From Candidatus Endomicrobiellum calonymphae (lineage in GTDB: Bacteria; Elusimicrobiota; Endomicrobiia; Endomicrobiales; Endomicrobiaceae), in the NCBI GenBank assembly GCA_031269945.1, contig JAISYK010000002.1, forward strand, positions 62,001 to 126,000: DNA of 64,000 bases, given 5' to 3'. Under the pieces are notes generated by a model. The model saw only the letters and a list, made by a program, of their open reading frames with translations. It did no database searches and was not told where the DNA came from. This document shows positions 40,960 to 51,692 of this stretch, one piece after another. The translations under genes and the position numbers were made by a program. How positions within the stretch are numbered: position 1 is the stretch's first letter; the number at the start of each line of letters is the position of its first letter.

Positions 40960-43419
40960 GTGAGTTATAATCATGCTGAGGTAGAAGGAAAGTGGCAAAA
41001 AAAATGGAAAGTAAATAAAATCTTTTCAAGCGATGTGGACCCTAGTAAAGAAAAATACTATTGTTTAGTTATGCTTCCTTATCCATCTGGAAGTTTACAT
41101 ATGGGACATGTAAGAAATTACGTGATAGGAGATGTGTTTGCACGTTTTAATAGAATGAAGGGAAAGAATGTTTTACATACCATTGGTTGGGATGCTTTTG
41201 GACTTCCTGCTGAAAATGCGGCTATAAAAAACGGGATTCATCCTGCAAAGTGGACAAAACAAAATATTTTGCGTATGAAAAAGCAGCTTATACCTCTCGG
41301 TATTTCTTACGATTGGGATAGAGAGGTTACCACATGCGATCCAACGTATTATAGGTGGAATCAGTGGTTTTTCATAAAAATGTGGAAAAAAGGCTTAGTT
41401 TTTAGAAAAAATGCTAATGTTAGCTGGTGTCCATCATGCAACACAGTTCTTGCGAATGAGCAAGTTTTAAATGGATTGTGTTGGAGATGTAATGGCCATA
41501 CAAAACGTAAGAATTTAGAGCAGTGGTTTATAAAAATTACAAGCTATATTAGTGAACTTTTAGATGGCCATAAGCAGCTTATTGGATGGCCAGAACAGGT
41601 TGTGTCTATGCAGAAAAATTGGATAGGAAAATCTTTTGGCTTAGAGATTTATTTCGCATTAAAAGGGATTAACAGTAAGTTGAAGATATTTACGACGAGA
41701 CCAGATACGCTTTTTGGCGTGACCTTTATGGTTGTGGCACCAGAGCATGCAATTATTAATGAAATGAAATCTGAGATTACGAATTATAGTGATGTTTTAA
41801 AGTATATAATTGTAAGTCTAAGAAAATCGAACATCGAGAGAGCTTTAAATAAAGGGAAAACTGGAATAAAACTCGAAGGTATTAGTGCGATAAATCCTGC
41901 TACTAAAAAAGAAATTCCGATTTTTGTTGCGGATTACGTTTTAACGGATTATGGTACTGGTGCAATTATGGCAGTACCGGCTCACGATCAAAGGGATTGG
42001 GAATTTGCGAAGAAATATAATATATCTATATCTGAAGTAATAAAAGGAAATAATAATTGTGAGTTTGAGGCTGGATTTGTGTGTGAGCGTGCTTACGAAG
42101 GTGATGGAATACTTGTAAATTCATGCCAATTTAATGGATTAAAATCTGTTGAAGCATTTGGCTTGATTTCGGAATGGATTGAAAAGCAAGGTTATGGTAG
42201 GAAAATAGTAAATTTTAAACTTAAAGATTGGCTTATATCAAGACAAAGATATTGGGGAACTCCTATACCTATGATTCATTGCAAAGTTTGTGGCATCATT
42301 CCTGTTCCTGAAAAATATTTGCCAGTCCTTCTTCCTGAAAATGTTGAATTTATAGGAGAAAAAGAATCTTCGTTAAAATCGAATGAAGACTTTATTAATG
42401 TAAAGTGTCATAAGTGTGGCATGGATGCCAAAAGAGAAACTGATACAATGGACACTTTTGTGGATTCTTCGTGGTATTATGCAAGGTATTGTGATGCTCA
42501 AAATGATAATATGCCTTTTGATAGTGTAAAAGTGAATTATTGGATGCCAGTAGATCAGTATATTGGTGGAATAGAGCATGCTTGCATGCATTTGATATAT
42601 TCAAGGTTTTGGTATAAATTTATGAGGGACTTAGGCATTGTAAAACATGATGAGCCATTTAAAAATCTTTTGACTCAAGGTATGGTCACTTTGAGTGGTA
42701 GTGCTATGTCTAAGTCAAAAGGTAATATTGTGAGTCCTGACGAAATGATTAAAAAATATGGGGCGGATACAGTAAGACTCTTTATTCTTTTTGCTGCTCC
42801 GCCACAAAAACAACTTGATTGGTCTGAAGAAGGTCTTGAAGGATGTCGGAAATTCATAAATAGGATACGGCGTCTTTACGACATAATTCATGTAAAAACT
42901 AAAATTTCTGCACCTGAAAAAGACAAAGTAAATATTTTGAGAATGATGCACCAAACAATTAAAAAAGTTACTAACGACATTGAGAAAGAGTTTCAGTTCA
43001 ATACTGCTATTTCTTCTGTTATGGAGCTTGTTAATGCCTTATATGCCTATAAGTATCATTTGAATGATGATGGAGTATCTCTTGAAGTGTATAAAAGTAT
43101 TGTGCTTATTATGACACCATTTATGCCTCATCTTTGTGAAGAAATATGGGAAATGTTAGGGTATGAACAATATGTGTCAGAGCATTCTTGGCCTGTTTTT
43201 GAAGAAAGCTTTATAAAGCGGTCTCATATTGAGCTTCCTGTTCAAATAAATGGAAAGTTAAGAGGAAAGATAGTTATTACTAACGCGGAAGCTAGTGATG
43301 AGGATAAGGTTAGAGAAATTGTGGAGAGAGATAAAAGAATTACACCGTATTTTAAAAGCAAGAAGATATTGAAGTTTATTTATGTTAAAAATAGGATAAT
43401 TACTGTAGTTGTCGAGTAA
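40960..43419 (+). CDS. leuS: leucyl-tRNA synthetase
   Basis: MLPYPSGSLHMGHVRNYVIGDV, GWDAFGLPAENAAI, MSKSKGNIVSPDEMI. Confidence 0.98.
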   Translation: MSYNHAEVEGKWQKKWKVNKIFSSDVDPSKEKYYCLVMLPYPSGSLHMGHVRNYVIGDVFARFNRMKGKNVLHTIGWDAFGLPAENAAIKNGIHPAKWTKQNILRMKKQLIPLGISYDWDREVTTCDPTYYRWNQWFFIKMWKKGLVFRKNANVSWCPSCNTVLANEQVLNGLCWRCNGHTKRKNLEQWFIKITSYISELLDGHKQLIGWPEQVVSMQKNWIGKSFGLEIYFALKGINSKLKIFTTRPDTLFGVTFMVVAPEHAIINEMKSEITNYSDVLKYIIVSLRKSNIERALNKGKTGIKLEGISAINPATKKEIPIFVADYVLTDYGTGAIMAVPAHDQRDWEFAKKYNISISEVIKGNNNCEFEAGFVCERAYEGDGILVNSCQFNGLKSVEAFGLISEWIEKQGYGRKIVNFKLKDWLISRQRYWGTPIPMIHCKVCGIIPVPEKYLPVLLPENVEFIGEKESSLKSNEDFINVKCHKCGMDAKRETDTMDTFVDSSWYYARYCDAQNDNMPFDSVKVNYWMPVDQYIGGIEHACMHLIYSRFWYKFMRDLGIVKHDEPFKNLLTQGMVTLSGSAMSKSKGNIVSPDEMIKKYGADTVRLFILFAAPPQKQLDWSEEGLEGCRKFINRIRRLYDIIHVKTKISAPEKDKVNILRMMHQTIKKVTNDIEKEFQFNTAISSVMELVNALYAYKYHLNDDGVSLEVYKSIVLIMTPFMPHLCEEIWEMLGYEQYVSEHSWPVFEESFIKRSHIELPVQINGKLRGKIVITNAEASDEDKVREIVERDKRITPYFKSKKILKFIYVKNRIITVVVE

Positions 43420-43440
43420 TGTTTTGAAAAATGGGGATTT

Positions 43441-43929
43441 ATGCGAAAATTTACAATAACTTTTTTAATTGTTTTGACTCTTTTTTCATCTTGTAGTTCT
43501 GTAGTGAAAGTTTTACCGGAACATGTTAAAAAGGTATATGTGGGATCTTTTAATAATTATACCTATGAGGTTGGTCTTGAAGTGGAGTTTACAAATACTG
43601 TAATAGAGGAAATGTTAAAGGATGGACGTATTTATCCTGTAAATACTAAGGAAGAGTCAGATGGAATTTTAATTGCTAAGATTAAACGATATATTTATTT
43701 TCCACTGTTTACTTTTAGTGATACTGAATCTAATCAATGCGGAATCATAATTGAAGCGAGCGTTCATCTTATTGATAAAAATGGTAGTAAAGTTTTGTGG
43801 ACTGAGCCAAATATGAAAGGGATGCAAGTAGTATATTGTGTAACAAATTTAAAAAGTGCCAAAAGTAATATCTGGGAAAGATTTTCAAGAGATATTATAA
43901 GACGAACGGTTAAAGTACTTAATAACTGA
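43441..43929 (+). CDS. lptE: LPS-assembly lipoprotein LptE-like
   Basis: Lipobox-like LFSSCSS, LptE-like fold pattern, conserved leuS-lptE-holA position. Confidence 0.75.
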   Translation: MRKFTITFLIVLTLFSSCSSVVKVLPEHVKKVYVGSFNNYTYEVGLEVEFTNTVIEEMLKDGRIYPVNTKEESDGILIAKIKRYIYFPLFTFSDTESNQCGIIIEASVHLIDKNGSKVLWTEPNMKGMQVVYCVTNLKSAKSNIWERFSRDIIRRTVKVLNN

Positions 43930-44019
43930 TATATCTTAAAAGTTTGTAGGTCATTAAATTTAGGAATTATAATAAGAAAAAGAATTTTATTGATATTTTA
44001 TGTTTTGTAGTTTTCAATT

Positions 44020-45048
44020 ATGCCTTTATTGAAAGTTCAAGATTTTATTAATAATAAATTAATATCCGATGAAAAGCTGTCGCCTGTTTACTTGTTTATA
44101 GGTGAAGAGTCTTATTTTGTAGATTTGTGCCTTAAAAAAATAGAAAAGTTTCGTGTTGTGAGTGATTTAGATAGAGAAGTTTTTTATGCTTCAGAAACAT
44201 GTGTGGAAGATATTTTGAATTCTCTTAGGACATTACCCTTTTTAGATGACAAGAGAATGATTATTGTTAAAGCTGTTAATAAAATTAGAGCTATTGATGC
44301 CGAAAAGCTTGCCAACTATCTACAAAATGTTGTGGAGACATCATGTCTTGTACTTTTATATTTAGACAATTTAAAAAAAGAAACTATTACGAAAAGAAAA
44401 GAGTTTGTAAATAAATGTATCAATTCTAAAAATTGTGTTTCCGTAGATTGTAGAAAACGATATAAAAGTGAAATAAAAGAGTTTGTGAAAAAGGAGTTTG
44501 CTTTAAAAGGGAAAACTATTCTAGACAGCGTAATTTTAAGAATTATTAACGAAAACGATACTAGTTTACTAAATATTTCTAATGAGGTAGAAAAATTATC
44601 GTTGTTTGTAGGCAAAAACAGAAAAGATGTTACGCAGGATGATTTAGAAAGAATGAGAGGATACACTACGGAAGAAAGCACATATGCTTTGTCTTTGAAT
44701 CTTGAATCAAAAAATTTAAAAAAATCTTTACTCGTTTTGGAAAAGCTTATAAGTGTAGGAGAGGAACTTTTGCTACTCCTTTCCGTGATCTCTTCATTTG
44801 TTAGAAGGATGCTTAATGCGAAAAGCATGTTTGAAGAGCAAGGCATATCTTCTACTGAAATTGCTTTTAGACTCGGGATAAGCAAATTTTATACAAAAGA
44901 TTTTTTTCTTAATTTAAAAAAACATGATGTGAAGTCATTAAAAAAATGCCTAAGAACGATACTAGAAGCTGATACTGCAATTAAAACTGGTGGCAGTTAT
45001 GCAGCAATATCGATTTTAGAAAAAACTATATTGCTCATTTGTAAATAA
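44020..45048 (+). CDS. holA: DNA polymerase III delta subunit
   Basis: PVYLFIGEESYFVDLCLKKI...LRTLPFLDDKRMIIVKAV, delta-type domain organisation. Confidence 0.9.
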   Translation: MPLLKVQDFINNKLISDEKLSPVYLFIGEESYFVDLCLKKIEKFRVVSDLDREVFYASETCVEDILNSLRTLPFLDDKRMIIVKAVNKIRAIDAEKLANYLQNVVETSCLVLLYLDNLKKETITKRKEFVNKCINSKNCVSVDCRKRYKSEIKEFVKKEFALKGKTILDSVILRIINENDTSLLNISNEVEKLSLFVGKNRKDVTQDDLERMRGYTTEESTYALSLNLESKNLKKSLLVLEKLISVGEELLLLLSVISSFVRRMLNAKSMFEEQGISSTEIAFRLGISKFYTKDFFLNLKKHDVKSLKKCLRTILEADTAIKTGGSYAAISILEKTILLICK

Positions 45049-45118
45049 AAACCGCGTACAAACAATTATAATTTTTGTAGTGAACAAAAAATGTGCCCTT
45101 ACGTTCTAAATTGTTAAT

Positions 45119-45415
45119 TTAGTCCTTATTTTTACTATTCTTTGCTTTCGCTACGAGCTTAGAAAGTCTTGCTTTTTGATTTGAAGCAGTTTTGAAATGA
45201 ACTATTTTTTTTTTTGCTGCTTTATCCCATTCTGAGAAAGATCGTCTTAGTTGTTCCTGTGACATTTTTATGTCGCCGTTGCTTACCGCCGTTTCAACTC
45301 TCTTTATTGAAGTTTTTATTTTACTTTTTATTGACATATTTCTTTTCCCCCTTTTTTTCGCTTTTCTCACCTCTTTAAGAGACGAAGTATGCCTACCTGT
45401 TTTGAGTTTTGTCAT
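45119..45415 (-). CDS. rpsT: 30S ribosomal protein bS20
   Basis: SLKEVRKAKKRGKRNMSIKSKIKTSIKRVETAV; start assigned to the internal Met of the 125 aa ORF. Confidence 0.92.
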   Translation of the reverse strand: MTKLKTGRHTSSLKEVRKAKKRGKRNMSIKSKIKTSIKRVETAVSNGDIKMSQEQLRRSFSEWDKAAKKKIVHFKTASNQKARLSKLVAKAKNSKNKD

Positions 45416-45506
45416 TAATGTACCCCTCCAAAGTATCGCTACATCTGTCTTTAGTTTACTTCGGCAGATTATACTTAATAAAATCAAGTTTTGCAAAATA
45501 TTGCAT

Positions 45507-46259
45507 TTATCTGCAGACGGGGCAATTTTTTCTTTTTGAAGTAGTTCTAATTCTGTATGTGTTTTCTATGCCATTAAAAATTAAAATTTTATTTTTAAGA
45601 CAATGGTGCTGCAGTCCCAAAATAAATTTTATTGTTTCTAGAGCTTGCAGAGAACCTATTATGCCTGCTATTGCTCCAAGTATTCCAAAAACTTTTGATG
45701 TCAATTCTGTTGAGGGCTTTATAGGATATATACATTGTAAACAACTTGTATTTTCTTTTGGGATTATTACAGTTAAAATCCCTTCAAGTTCACATACAGC
45801 TCCACATACTAGCGGTATGAAGCTTTTATAAGCTGCTCTATTTATTAAATATCTGCTTTTAAAATTGTCAACTGCATCTATTACAACATCGTAATTTTTT
45901 AAAATATCACTTATATTTTCTTCTGTAAGTTTTTCTGGATATATTTTAATTTTAACGTCTGGATTAAATTTTTTAAGTTTTTTCTTGGCAATGTGTGCTT
46001 TTGACTTTTTTATATCTTTACAATTGTAAAGAATTTGTCTATTCAAGTTGCTTGGCTCTATAACGTCAAAATCGCACAAACCTATATTACCTACTCCCGC
46101 TGCTGCAAGATAAGTAAGGGCTGGGCCCCCTAACCCTCCCGCACCGCATACAAGTACTTTTGCATCAAAAAGTTTCTGTTGCCCACTCTTCCCTATAGCT
46201 TCAATTAATAATTGTCTTCTATATCTTTCAAGGTCTACCTGTATTTGCATCTTATCCAC
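45507..46259 (-). CDS. thiF: ThiF/MoeB-type adenylyltransferase
   Basis: RYRRQLLIEAIGKSGQQKLFDAKVLVCGAGGLGGPALTYLAAAGVGNIGLCDFDVIEPSNLNRQ; Cys pairs CLQC and CPVC; in thi cluster. Confidence 0.92.
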   Translation of the reverse strand: MDKMQIQVDLERYRRQLLIEAIGKSGQQKLFDAKVLVCGAGGLGGPALTYLAAAGVGNIGLCDFDVIEPSNLNRQILYNCKDIKKSKAHIAKKKLKKFNPDVKIKIYPEKLTEENISDILKNYDVVIDAVDNFKSRYLINRAAYKSFIPLVCGAVCELEGILTVIIPKENTSCLQCIYPIKPSTELTSKVFGILGAIAGIIGSLQALETIKFILGLQHHCLKNKILIFNGIENTYRIRTTSKRKNCPVCR

Positions 46260-46455
46260 CTCCTACAAATCTTAATATCTCTAATATATCTCCTTCTTTT
46301 AATATAATTTTTGCAATATTTTCTAGATTAACAACTTCTAAATTATGCTCAACTGTCACTCCTATAGGGTCAATATTGTTATTTTTTAAAAAATCAGCTA
46401 CGTTTGTTTTATTTTTCAATTTTTTGTTTTGACCATTAATTTTAACATTAATCAT
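46252..46455 (-). CDS. thiS: sulfur carrier protein ThiS
   Basis: 67 aa ubiquitin-like, C-terminal ...ILRFVGGG. Confidence 0.92.
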   Translation of the reverse strand: MINVKINGQNKKLKNKTNVADFLKNNNIDPIGVTVEHNLEVVNLENIAKIILKEGDILEILRFVGGG

Positions 46456-47080
46456 TTTTTATTACCTCCTGTGCTTTTTTTATTGCAAATTTTATGTCTT
46501 GTGCTGATGTTATTTCTGTTACCATGCATATATTGTCAGGTTTATATTTGCAGACTTTTGATAGATTTGAAAACTTAATACCTCCTATTGCCATTTTTGG
46601 CACTTTAATATTTTTCATGCAGAATCTTAAATATTCAAGTCCTACTGGATCTACGACGTTTTCTTTTGTAAAAGTTTTATATATTGGTCCTACTCCTATA
46701 TAATCTGCCCCATGCTCTACAGCGAATTTTGCTTGTTCAGGTGAATGAGTGGATATTCCAATGATTATGTTATGCCCTACAATTTCTCTAGCTTTTGTAA
46801 TAGGCAAATCATTTTGCCCTAAGTGTATTCCGTCACTTTTGAGGGTTAAGGCTATATCTATATCGTCATTTATTATAAAAAGACATTCGTAGTCCAATGT
46901 TAACTTTCTTATAATTTCGCATTGTTTGAATTTTTCGAGTTTTGATTTATATTTGTCGCGATATTGTAGGATTTTTATTCCTGCATCAAGCATTTCTTTT
47001 ACCACTATGACATTATCTTTGCTGTTTGAAAAATTTTCTGCGGTTATTAAATATAAACCTTTAGGAATTTGTTTTTTCAT
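46448..47080 (-). CDS. thiE: thiamine-phosphate synthase
   Basis: LQYRDKYKSK, DGIHLGQNDLPI, GADYIGVGPIYKTFTK. Confidence 0.95.
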   Translation of the reverse strand: MKKQIPKGLYLITAENFSNSKDNVIVVKEMLDAGIKILQYRDKYKSKLEKFKQCEIIRKLTLDYECLFIINDDIDIALTLKSDGIHLGQNDLPITKAREIVGHNIIIGISTHSPEQAKFAVEHGADYIGVGPIYKTFTKENVVDPVGLEYLRFCMKNIKVPKMAIGGIKFSNLSKVCKYKPDNICMVTEITSAQDIKFAIKKAQEVIKND

Positions 47081-48198
47081 AGCTTGATCCAGTCTTTCAT
47101 TATTGGTTGATAACCTTTTTTATATATCATCTCTTTTACTTTATCAACCGTATTTGTGTCTTTCACTTTAAATTGTCCTTCAGATTGTGTGTTTTTTTTT
47201 GCGTAGCCGCCTACTTCAGTGCTTGATGCTGCCGACATCTTTGTGATACCTAAGGGTATTAAATTACTCCTTAATTCTTTGCTTTCTCTAGTAGATATAT
47301 TTATATTTATACGGTTCATAAAGAGTCTTATTGCACAAATTGCTTGAACGAGATTTTTGTTAGATATTAATATTTTAGATTGATATGCTCCTGCCGCTGG
47401 TCTAAGCCTTGGAAAAGATACTCCAATTTCTGCTGACTTAAATTTTGTTTGAAGATATCTTGCGTGGATACCAGTAAAAAAAATATCACTTATAAAATCG
47501 TTTAATCCAAGCAATACTCCTACGCTCAAATTTTTGTAGTTTTCGCTTCCCGCCCTTTCACATGTTTCCAAGCGATATCTATAATCTGATTTTCTTCCTT
47601 TGGTATGGAGAAATTTGTAGAGATTTTCGTCATAAGTTTCCTGATAAATTGTAAGTCCATCGACTCCTGAGTACGCTAGTGTTTTATATCCAGATTCATT
47701 TAATGGGTAAATTTCTACATCTATTCCTTCAAAATAATCTCTCAATATTTCAACGCATTTTTTTAGATAACTTACTGAAGTTTTTATATTGCTTTCTCCA
47801 GTAACTAGAAGGATGTGCCGAAGTCCGTAGCTTGAAATTATTTTACAATTTTCTTCAATTTCCTTGAAAGAAAGAACTTCTCGTTTGATTTTATTTGTTG
47901 TTGAGAAACCGCAGTAAACACAATTATTTACACAGAAATTTGAAACATATAAGGGAGCATACAAAAGTATGCATTTCCCAAAATGTTTTACTGATATCTC
48001 ATGAGCTTTTTGTGCTATTTTTTCAATGTGGGGTGAGGCTTTAGCTGATAAAACATTTAGAAAGTCCATATCGTCTAAAACTTCTTTTTGTATGGAATTT
48101 TCGATCATTTTATCAGAAATGTTTTTTATATATTTTTCAAAATTAAATTTATTGTATTCTTGTTTTACATCATAAAAAGTCATACAACGTCTTCCCAA
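47077..48198 (-). CDS. thiH: 2-iminoacetate synthase ThiH (radical SAM tyrosine lyase)
   Basis: CVNNCVYCGF CX3CX2C motif; ThiH length and thi cluster position. Confidence 0.95.
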   Translation of the reverse strand: MGRRCMTFYDVKQEYNKFNFEKYIKNISDKMIENSIQKEVLDDMDFLNVLSAKASPHIEKIAQKAHEISVKHFGKCILLYAPLYVSNFCVNNCVYCGFSTTNKIKREVLSFKEIEENCKIISSYGLRHILLVTGESNIKTSVSYLKKCVEILRDYFEGIDVEIYPLNESGYKTLAYSGVDGLTIYQETYDENLYKFLHTKGRKSDYRYRLETCERAGSENYKNLSVGVLLGLNDFISDIFFTGIHARYLQTKFKSAEIGVSFPRLRPAAGAYQSKILISNKNLVQAICAIRLFMNRININISTRESKELRSNLIPLGITKMSAASSTEVGGYAKKNTQSEGQFKVKDTNTVDKVKEMIYKKGYQPIMKDWIKL

Positions 48199-48288
48199 TT
48201 TTTTGATATTTGGCTTTTGGATTAAATTAGACTGAATTTTTATAAAAACCTAACATTATTGATTTGTTTTAAATTTATTTTTAAACCG

Positions 48289-49065
48289 TCATTTGTTGTG
48301 TAAAAATCCTGTCAATGGAGATGATGCTATTGCTTTATCTGACATCACTCCAACTTTTGCAAGAAATGCTTTTCTACCGGCATTTACGGCGTCTTTAAAT
48401 GCTTCCGCTATTAAGACTGGGTTTGGACTTGTGGAGATTGAAGTGTTTATCATAACCGCACTGCATCCTATTTCCATGCATTTGCAGGCATCTGAGGGTT
48501 TGCCTAAGCCTGCGTCAATTATTATTGGAGTGTCAATTTCTTCGATTAAAATTTTCACCATTTCTTCTGTTTTTAGTCCTTTGTTTGTACCAATGGGTGC
48601 TCCTAAAGGCATGATTGCTACTGCTCCGGCATTTTGCATATCTCTTGCAGCGTACAAATCAGCGTTCATATAAGCAAACACCTTAAAATTTTCTTTTGAA
48701 AGAATTTCGCATGCTCGTGCAGTTTGGTAATTGTCAGGCAAAAGATATTTGTTATCACTGACTATTTCTATTTTAATTAGATTAGTTTTAGCGGCGACTT
48801 TTGCAATTCGTGCTATGCGTATTGCTTCTGTGGCATTTCTTGCACCTGAAGTGTTTGGCATTATATGAATATTTTTTGGTATATAGTTTAAAATATTTTC
48901 CCTGGGGTTTGTAAAGTCAAATCTTCTCACAGCTACGGTCATGACCTGTGCCTGCGAAGATTCAATAATTTTGGGTATAAGCATATTATTCGAAAATTTT
49001 CCACTTCCTATAAAAATTCTACTCTCGAGTTCTGTGTCTGCGATGTTTAGGGTATCTTTGTTCAT
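48289..49065 (-). CDS. thiG: thiazole synthase
   Basis: [46 protein letters not shown]; start assigned to MNKDTLN, 42 codons into the ORF. Confidence 0.95.
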   Translation of the reverse strand: MNKDTLNIADTELESRIFIGSGKFSNNMLIPKIIESSQAQVMTVAVRRFDFTNPRENILNYIPKNIHIMPNTSGARNATEAIRIARIAKVAAKTNLIKIEIVSDNKYLLPDNYQTARACEILSKENFKVFAYMNADLYAARDMQNAGAVAIMPLGAPIGTNKGLKTEEMVKILIEEIDTPIIIDAGLGKPSDACKCMEIGCSAVMINTSISTSPNPVLIAEAFKDAVNAGRKAFLAKVGVMSDKAIASSPLTGFLHNK

Positions 49066-49464
49066 ACTTCCGAGTCTCCAGATAAATTTGTTAACAAAAG
49101 TCTCTCTAGATAGGTGAAAAGAATGCACCCAAGGTGATTGTAAAAAAAACAAAAAACTCCCACCCACTACCACACTTCCTGACGACATCATCTACGTCAA
49201 GTTCGAAGAGCTGAGTTAATGAATCAGGTCTTTTTCCCCATCAAACTTACAAGGATCAGAGCTCCTTCTCCTCAGCATCCACAAACTTAACAAAAACATC
49301 TTACTTAGTACAACCCAACAAACCTATGGTATCATAAAATTGTATTGGTGGCAAGGCAAATTTTGTTATTTTTTTTATTTGTGTGATATAAATTGGATTG
49401 AGAGTAATATTTTAGAAAGTTTAAGATGATCTGTGGAAAATAATTGGTACGATGGGAATTATAA

Positions 49465-50043
49465 ATGAGCAAAATAGCAATTTTTGGAGGATCATTTGAT
49501 CCAGTTCATAAATCGCATATTCAGATTGCAACTCTTGCACTCAAGTCTTTTAATTTAAAAGAATTGATTTTTGTTGTAGCTTATGCACCGCCTCATAAAA
49601 GAAGACAATACGCAGATATTAAAGATAGAATTTCAATGTTAAAACTTGTGACTCACAACGTAAATAAAATTAAGATTAGTTGTTATGAAGCTCAGAAGCG
49701 AAAGGTGGTATATTCATACCAAACTTTAGATCATTTTCAGAATTTATACTTTTTTGATGAAATATATATGATTATAGGTTCCGACTCTCTTCTAAATTTG
49801 TCCACTTGGGAGAATATAGATTATATCGTTACTCATTATAAATTTATAATCGCTAAAAGGCCTAATATTGAAATAAGCAGTAATATTAAATATTTGGACA
49901 GGTGTGTTTTTATAGATAAAGAAATTGAAGATATTTCTTCTACTAAAATAAGAGAACTTATTAAATTAGATCCAATGATGGCGGCTTCTTTGCTTGATAA
50001 AAAAGTTTATGATTATATAGCTCAGAAGCAATTGTATGTATAA
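49465..50043 (+). CDS. nadD: nicotinate-nucleotide adenylyltransferase
   Basis: IAIFGGSFDPVHKSHI, IIGSDSLLNLSTWENID, ISSTKIREL. Confidence 0.95.
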   Translation: MSKIAIFGGSFDPVHKSHIQIATLALKSFNLKELIFVVAYAPPHKRRQYADIKDRISMLKLVTHNVNKIKISCYEAQKRKVVYSYQTLDHFQNLYFFDEIYMIIGSDSLLNLSTWENIDYIVTHYKFIIAKRPNIEISSNIKYLDRCVFIDKEIEDISSTKIRELIKLDPMMAASLLDKKVYDYIAQKQLYV

Positions 50044-50551
50044 AATTTTAGTTTATGTGGGAGAACTAAATGAGATGATATGCATAAAAATATTTAAAAA
50101 AGAATATTTAATGATTGTTTGCACAAAGATTGTTACTATGTAAAACTAACTATGTTTGTGTTTGCATTAAAGCTTGCGTTCAGTGTAAAATGAACATATG
50201 TATCAAAAGGTCGTATTTGTAGGACTTTTAGATGATTATGCGAAATATAGGCAAATAGAAAGTTTGTTAATTTTTTAAATGTGAGAGAAACAAGAATTTT
50301 GAATATTTTGTTTTATTTTTTTGTATTTGTTGGTAGTGTCATTTCGATAGGAAATTTTAAAATAAAAGACATAGATATTTTAAATTTAATTGAGAATTGT
50401 AAATTTGTGAAAGCGAATGTTGATGTTTTTTTTAAAATGATTTCTGTTGCGGAATTTGCTTCTCTATAAGAGGAATGGAGAAAAAAAATGAAATACATTA
50501 TTGATAATGATGCGTTTTTGTGTTATTAAATTGTAATTATGTAAAATTGTC

Positions 50552-51619
50552 ATGCTTCGAATGATAAAAAAGATATTTAAGGTATCAATTCTCATTGCTT
50601 TCATATTTATGATAGCAGGTTTAATTTTTTGTGTTTACGTTGTCAAAAATAATTCAGTAGTGAGAAAGCTGAGAAGTAAGAGTCGTGTGAGCTTTATTTT
50701 TTTACTGTATGATGTGGAGAAGGTATTTTCAGAGCGATTTAATGCATATGTCTTTTTATATGATAAAAAAACAAATATTTTAAAGATTTTATCTATAAAT
50801 CCTGATGTTGTTATTTTTAAAGAAAGAGAACGAGCAAGAAGCCTGAAAGAGTGTTTTTATAAAAACTCAAAAAAAAGTATAAATATGGCTGTGAAAAATT
50901 TTTATTCTAATTTACAAAAAGTCATGGGGAGTGTTGCAGCAACTAATTTTTATATTAGTACAAGTTTTAAAAGGTTTGATATTATGACAGGTCGAGATAA
51001 GGAATTCAAATTGATTCTTTCAAAAAATAATTTTGAAGATAAAAATTTGGACTCTTTGAATTGTTTTGAGATGGTAGAACGTATTTTATATTTAATCCCT
51101 TGCAAAATAATAAAGATTCTCAAAAGCTATAGTTTTTTTGATACAAACGTTTCGAAATTGTCTTTTTTATTATCTTTTGTAGGATTTAAATTTTTAAATC
51201 CCATTCTAATGTTTTGTGAAATGCCAGTTAAATATAAAAATACAAGAGTCGAACTCGATAAACAAAATATTGAAGAATTCTTAAGTAAGGTATATTTTAA
51301 CAGTTTAACTTCGCAAATTGACACTAATGAATTGTTAGTTGATGTTAAAAACGCTTCAAAGAAACCGAGGGCAGCTGAGGAAACGACATGGTTTTTAAGA
51401 GAAAATAATTTTGATATTTTAGATTGGGGTAATTTTTATGGGATTTATAATGAGACACTAATAAAAGACTATAAAGGGAATTTTAAACAAGCTTTAAAAA
51501 TCGCAGAGGCTTTAAAAATAGGTAAAGTAATAGTTTCATATAACAATAATATTTATTACGATATAAGTGTTATCATAGGCAAAGACTATAAGCAGTGTAA
51601 CAATCCTTCTGCAAACTGA
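50552..51619 (+). CDS. LytR/CpsA/Psr (LCP)-like protein with LytR_C-like C-terminus
   Basis: N-terminal TM; weak LCP-like core; C-terminal ELLVDVKNASKKPRAAEETTWFLRENNFDILDWGNF; follows nadD. Confidence 0.55.
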   Translation: MLRMIKKIFKVSILIAFIFMIAGLIFCVYVVKNNSVVRKLRSKSRVSFIFLLYDVEKVFSERFNAYVFLYDKKTNILKILSINPDVVIFKERERARSLKECFYKNSKKSINMAVKNFYSNLQKVMGSVAATNFYISTSFKRFDIMTGRDKEFKLILSKNNFEDKNLDSLNCFEMVERILYLIPCKIIKILKSYSFFDTNVSKLSFLLSFVGFKFLNPILMFCEMPVKYKNTRVELDKQNIEEFLSKVYFNSLTSQIDTNELLVDVKNASKKPRAAEETTWFLRENNFDILDWGNFYGIYNETLIKDYKGNFKQALKIAEALKIGKVIVSYNNNIYYDISVIIGKDYKQCNNPSAN

Positions 51620-51692
51620 GGCGGAGTATAATTTGCTTTAGGAAATCCCGAACGGCCATAAAGTTTGTATCTTTTACTTATTGGAGTCACTG

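Noticed and set aside
49066-49191. 42-residue N-terminal extension of ThiG
   Set aside because: Reads through leader sequence; ThiG homology begins after MNKDTLN.
50281-50469. 62 aa hydrophobic ORF between nadD and the LCP-like gene
   Set aside because: No recognisable family, no clear SD; could be spurious.
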